NCBI GenBank assembly: GCA_013407085.1
Contig: JACCGJ010001953.1
Span: 1 to 64,000 of the forward strand
Length of the DNA stretch: 64,000 nt
Direction of reading: 5' to 3'
Source: Atriophallophorus winterbourni
Taxonomy: Eukaryota; Platyhelminthes; Trematoda; Plagiorchiida; Microphallidae
Below are positions 58,881-64,000 of the stretch, piece by piece (the first letter of the stretch is position 1; each line of letters begins with the position of its first letter). The position numbers and the translations under genes were made by a program. Under the pieces are notes generated by a model. That model saw only the letters and a program-made list of their open reading frames with translations, ran no database searches and was not told the DNA's origin.

Positions 58881-61800
58881 AGCGTTGTTTACAGTTGCTT
58901 GAAGTAGCTTGCGTGTAGCCTGTGGAGTAATCAATTATATATTTCGTTTAGGTGACTGCACATTCCTATTATCGACAAAGTAATTAGTGTGACCTATCAG
59001 GACGATTGTAAATAGTTAATTTCAAACAATATTATGATTTTATTGCTACAAATGTTATTTGTCCAAAGTGTTACCAATAATTAGTCACAAAGCCCAATCC
59101 GGGACTGTATCCCTACCGTGCGATCACGTCAGACAAAGAACACGTATCGTCACAGGCTCCTAGTCACTCTGTGCAGCTTGATTTATTACTGTCTGGCCGT
59201 GCATTAGTTACGCACCAGATGGCGGATACCTCAGATTTAATTGACTTTTGTTTATTTTTCAATTTGACATGGTTTCACCATGGTTCATTAGTGCGCGCGG
59301 GTTGATGGAACGTTGGAATTGATTTCGGAATCAGCGGCAGTCGCTCACGTGTTGACCCGACTATTTTCATGAATATTTAATTAATTATTCAATAATTTCG
59401 CAAATGTTCATGGTTCGAATTTAGAACCGACTATAAAATATATAAAAATGTATTCGAGACGTAATTTTGATGAAAAGAATGCTTGTTTTATAAAGCTCAA
59501 TGCCAAATGTTTCAACAGATTTATCCAGATCTAATAAATTTTGAGTAATAAGGATGCCGGTAAAACTACGAACCTGAATAAATAGACGGTCAACGATAGG
59601 ATGAAGACGTGCATGCGTGAGTTCATGTTCCATATATTTTATCCGCTTTCCGTTGAATTGTTTTATTGTATATTACACGCTTACTGTCGCATATTATTAC
59701 TTTGTACACTTTTAATAAGAGTATTATATTGGTTCTTTTAAATTTCTTAAAAGAAAGCTCGACAAACATTAACAATTTTATGTTCTAATTTTGATAGTAT
59801 GAAGTTTCAGTCTAAAGATAAACTCATAGCTTATATTATTCTGTATCTTTTGAACAAAGTCACTCGTCCATCTATATGCTAATCACACACAAGATGGCTG
59901 TACACCAAATATTTATTACTTTACGATCAAATCCCAGTGTTTATTTATCATACCAACTGATGCGAAAACGTGGTTTACCGAATGTACTTTGGAAAGTTAA
60001 TCAAAATGTCAGTCCCAAGAAGTGTTGGCAAAATGGGTTCATCCAGGCGACATTCAACGTGAGATCCTACCTGAACAGTGGAAAACCAATAAAAAATTAT
60101 TGGCCAGATGAACAAACAGTGTGTGTGTGTGTGAACAGAAGTAAAACAAAATGTACATTTCTAGGCATTTTAATTATTTCATTGTGTAAAAGGTGAAATA
60201 TTCGTTCAGCTTTCAGTTTGGAATGAACATGAAACGGAGCCGACTTTAAAATAACAATCAAATTTAATATTTGTGTTGGAATGAATATTTCTTTTAATGT
60301 TAATAATAGGCTTTGCAAATGAGAATATATGTGGATAAAATGGAAAATTTTGCTTTTGTCAAATGTTCCATTATTTTTTGGGTAAGCGAGATTTAGGTAG
60401 GAATGAGAAGAAATTCCACCAATAAGTTTTGATGTGACTGTTGCGTATAAAATTGATGGAATAACAATTAGTTTGCCTATTTCTAACAGTATTCATTTTC
60501 TTAAAAATAAATGAAACTTCAGATATGCTTCATTGGTTTTGAACGTTTTTGCGTGTTGTGAACGAGACGGGTATATAATAAGTCGTATGTTACAAAACCC
60601 CGATCTATTACAGTTACCATGGCTGATTTGTGATAAAGTAATTTTGAGACAATTATTGTTTGTCAATTGGAGGGACTGCCAATGTGTTAGAAACAAGCAG
60701 TATTCTTTAAAATGTAATTTAAAAAATTGTTTGTTCTACATCAAATTAAGAATTATGAATGTGCTTACAAATCTAACAGTTTCGGAATTCAAAAAGAATT
60801 GGACTACGAGCATCAGAAATACGAAATGAAATCAGGTAATAATTATCCGAAAGCATCGGGTAAACTCTCTGAGATTTCGGTTTGATCTTACTGCAACCTC
60901 TTCATACCCATAGGCGAATTCTTGATTTCAATACCCAACACAGTTGGCCATTTGAAATACGAACACTTTTCTTTCAATAGACAAAACTCGCTAGTTTATG
61001 CCACGCAGTCGAGTTGAAGTAAACATGATCTGTATACCAAATTCAAAGAGTACATCTGCTTTTGTTGTCAGCACATTTTTTATTTAGTTTGGCGATGCTA
61101 ATGATGCTCCGTAAGTGGAAGGCGTTCAGCTTCAATTCGCGTCTTATGAGGATGATTAAGCATTCGCTAACATGCAGTAAAGCATGTGGTATGAAATGGA
61201 CTCTTTATCAAGATTTTCGACCCAACTATAAACTTGCAGGTTGCTTCAGATTTAGGTGTTTAGCCAAGACACGATGGCGTTTTTGTCGACCATCCATTCT
61301 CAATGTCTTGTCAGCTAATGTCTGCAATATTTGAAACGATATTTTTTAATAATGTACTAGTTCAAACTAAGAGATTCCTGCATGAATAATCAAAGACATT
61401 AAATTACCGGAGCCAGTAACACAACCATGTATATGCACCCCATAGTATTTGCATGTCGTCGATAAATTGTTTAATAATAACTGTCTAGGGGTAAATAAAT
61501 AGAAGGGCACTGTCGCAGCAAATCACAGAATAGCACATTCCGTCAATTGATTTATGCTTTATTAAAATGTTGATTGAAATGTGTACAGCTTAACAGAGTG
61601 GATAACTACCAACCTTCTAATACAGTATTGAGAGCAGCGCATCCAGTAAAATGCAAAACAGTGTAGAGAAAATAGCAATATTTTCTGAAGTTTTGGTGAG
61701 TTGCATGCGCTTGTGTAGTCTTATTGCTGTACATATCACGCATCAAGTGTAAACTTCATTCCATTCTTCTTCGCAAACTTGTATGCAAACAAAAAGAATC

Positions 61801-63272
61801 AGTTACGCGGACGATACTAGTTGACTCGGTGTTGATTTTTCAGTGAAACATAATAGGTTGGATTTTATTTCCTCATGATTTTCCATTTTTCGTCATGCAA
61901 AGGTTTCCGCGTCAAGTTTTGTTTCGTAAAGGTCAACATTCTAGAGAATTTTTTAACTGTACGTACAGTATTGCATGGAAAATTAATAAAACTTGTGATA
62001 TATGAAAATTTATTATTCTGAAGCGAGCATTCTGAAAGTGAATTTCATGAAACTTGTTTATCAATCCTTCTTTAACTGTAAAATACATGATTACACTTCA
62101 ATGTTGGCGAAACACCGGGACAACAATTATAGCAGTGGCAACTGAAATTGGAATGATCTATTCAATAACACACTACAAGATGTCATTCAAACTAAGATTT
62201 ACTTTCCTTCGTTTACTGCAAAAGTAAAAACTCCTAGTAGTCAAACGAATTCTACAGCTGCAGATAGGAAAAACCGTAACCAAATTATTTGTTCTGTAAT
62301 ATTTCTACAAAAAGTTCTAGTAAATGTTTCATTCGCTTGTACTATCGCCCAAAATCTACCTCGAATTTTCTGTTTAATTCTTTTTAACTATTTGTTGTTT
62401 ATGTTTCACTTGTATAACGTCCTCGATTTCTTTTTTGTATCCATTGAAAATTATCGATTTTTAAAAAGAAACAAAATGATCCAATTGGATTTCAAAAATC
62501 TATCGTAAATACAAGTAAAAATTTAAGTTTAGCTTAGCAACATTCGTATCCCTGGCATACAGCTAATGAAAATATAGTGCCACTTATGGGAATGTCTGGT
62601 TGAACTGAACGAACAATAATATTTCTAACAAGTGTATCGAGTGAGTTCGCGAACCAGACAATTGACACGTGAGCAGTTTGATAGATGTCTACACATTTTT
62701 TCGACGTTTAGTTTCTGTCACTTGCTCAATATTGTAGAGAGGGTTGCATCTCGATTAATCAAATAAGTTTGGACGCGTTGTAGCTAAAAGACAGCTTTGC
62801 GGACAATTTAATTGTTTAACACATTAACGATCTCGTGTAAAATATTACATAAAAACTGCACTCGTAGACCCGCAGATTTTTCAACTAATTGTGCTGCTAG
62901 TTAAGCTAGCATAAACTGTAACCTACGTGAAACAATAATGAGCGAACTAAGTGAAGTTTCTTAAGTAAAACAAATTGTCTGGAAATTTTTTCATCATAAT
63001 AATGCTTTCTTTGTAACCACTTGGGTCCATGAACAGCGTTTTCAACGCTTGATGATGTATAATGTATTGAATTTAAAAATCAAGACATGTATCAAGTAAT
63101 TTATCAAACTAATGCTTCACGTCGGCATAACTATGCCGCATGGGCATTTCCAACAAATCCGCTTTAGGGATGATTTTTAAAAACCTCATTCACAACTTCA
63201 CATTTTTTAATGCATTTTGCTGCCTGAAACTGAATGAGTGGTTGGTTACTCACAGATATGTGGGAAATAGCT
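58881..63272. other. Long non-coding stretch
   Basis: A GT run lies at 60119-60133. Open frames of 90-106 codons at 59876, 60533 and 61062 have no recognised domain and atypical composition, and are probably chance. No gene is supported. Confidence 0.4.
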
Positions 63273-63725
63273 GTTGGCCTTCTTCAGTAAATGTCGATGA
63301 ATAATGTGCAAAACAATCGCGCGATGGTTTAATTTTCAATAGCTTTTCAAATGACTAAACAGTCCGATTCGGGAGGAACAATATCTGCCGCAGCACTTGC
63401 AGCAATATGAAGTATGCGGTCGTTCGAAGTTAGTTGCACGCTGACGGCGTGATCTGTGATCAGCAGCCGAAAACAGCATATGGATTTCCCAGATTGAACA
63501 CGACGCTTTACACAGTGCCTCCCAAGTGAGCGGTTGTGAGCAAGTTCCTCTCAAATCGTAGGGTCAAAGTCAAGAACTTTCGTATTGCTTTTGCAAACGT
63601 CTTTGTCTTACCATGGTCGACTTCCTGAATTCAACTCATCTTAGAGGATATCATTTAGAATACAACAGTTATACATTCTGACAGCATGACATAGTCAGCT
63701 TAAGCGGGTCTGTCTTAGTAGGGTG
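63273..63725 (-). mobile_element. C2HC-finger LINE, 3' end fragment
   Basis: On the minus strand, debris of the HVYRMENGRIP and YGEL segment (63715-63640) is followed by DKDVCKS, a decayed WRHCVKRR, and KCCGRYCSSRIGLFSHLKS (around 63400-63345). The finger keeps its His, but the last Cys is Tyr. The 3' end at 63273 reads GAAGGCCAAC on the minus strand. Similar in length to the 49404 copy. Confidence 0.75.
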
Positions 63726-64000
63726 TAGACCAGCTTTAGAAAATTATTTGTCTATTCACGATTTGTTAAAGAGGTGACGGGTGTTTCTCAAATGGGAAGC
63801 ATTCCGCTACTCTGCCAAACTGCTTATCAATTTCGGTGTCTAGCGAGAGATAACCCGCGGTGGTTGAAACAAGGTACGTAATGCTTAGCAAATATACGCA
63901 TGTTAATAGGCATTCACATCCGATTACAAATAAGAGTTTAGAACTTTACAATAACTGTGATTATTTGTCAAATTATTTTTGAAGACGGATTTATAACCTC
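63726..64000. other. Window end, nothing recognised
   Basis: No motif or repeat was recognised. Confidence 0.4.

Overview
The window looks like a stretch of a low-gene-density flatworm genome, most likely a digenean trematode. That assignment is inference. It rests on a single spliced exon in many kilobases of non-coding DNA, on abundant decayed CR1-like and RTE-like LINE reverse transcriptases of the kind common in flukes, and on a hammerhead-bearing short repeat, a class known from schistosomes. No bacterial-style gene, rRNA, CRISPR array or intact tRNA was found. A block of exactly 1000 N marks an assembly gap at 35697-36696.

Layout. From 1 to about 19 kb the sequence is richer in GC and visibly T-rich on the + strand. 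It holds the one convincing host exon (5277-5840, + strand, intron phases 1 and 1), which encodes a proline-rich segment resembling the cytoplasmic tail of an axon-guidance receptor of the Robo or Dscam type. Around it are an RTE-like C-terminal remnant (1890-2440, -), a long decayed RTE-like RT (9185-10300, +), short LINE 3' ends and several copies of the short repeat. From about 19 kb on the sequence is more AT-rich and contains only transposon debris: at least nine CR1-like fragments (21.2-22.6, 29.3-30.9, 33.9-34.4, 40.6-41.4, 47.3-50.15, 56.9-57.9 and 58.5-58.9 kb), copies of a second LINE with a C-terminal C2HC finger (6.7, 25.8, 31.6, 49.4 and 63.3 kb), and a minus-strand LINE fragment at 46.4-47.3 kb.

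The most interesting element is a dispersed repeat of about 243 bp, seen in some 16 full or partial copies. Each full copy carries a recognisable type I hammerhead ribozyme core: a CTGATGA box, a GC-rich stem II, GAAA, a self-complementary stem III, a cleavage-site NUH, and stem I made by CCAC pairing with GTGG. One copy (48640-48917) is slightly longer than one unit, so it starts and ends with the same 30 or so bases. It sits inside a CR1 coding region between two 7-bp direct repeats, so it moved as a discrete unit. This matches the metazoan retrozyme and schistosome Sm-alpha type of ribozyme retroelement. A second, diverged subfamily at 44.5, 56.7 and 58.4 kb has a different but still complementary stem II.

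The LINEs are all broken and none can encode a working enzyme. They are the plausible source of the retrotransposition machinery that moved the ribozyme repeats, but nothing in this window proves which LINE did so.
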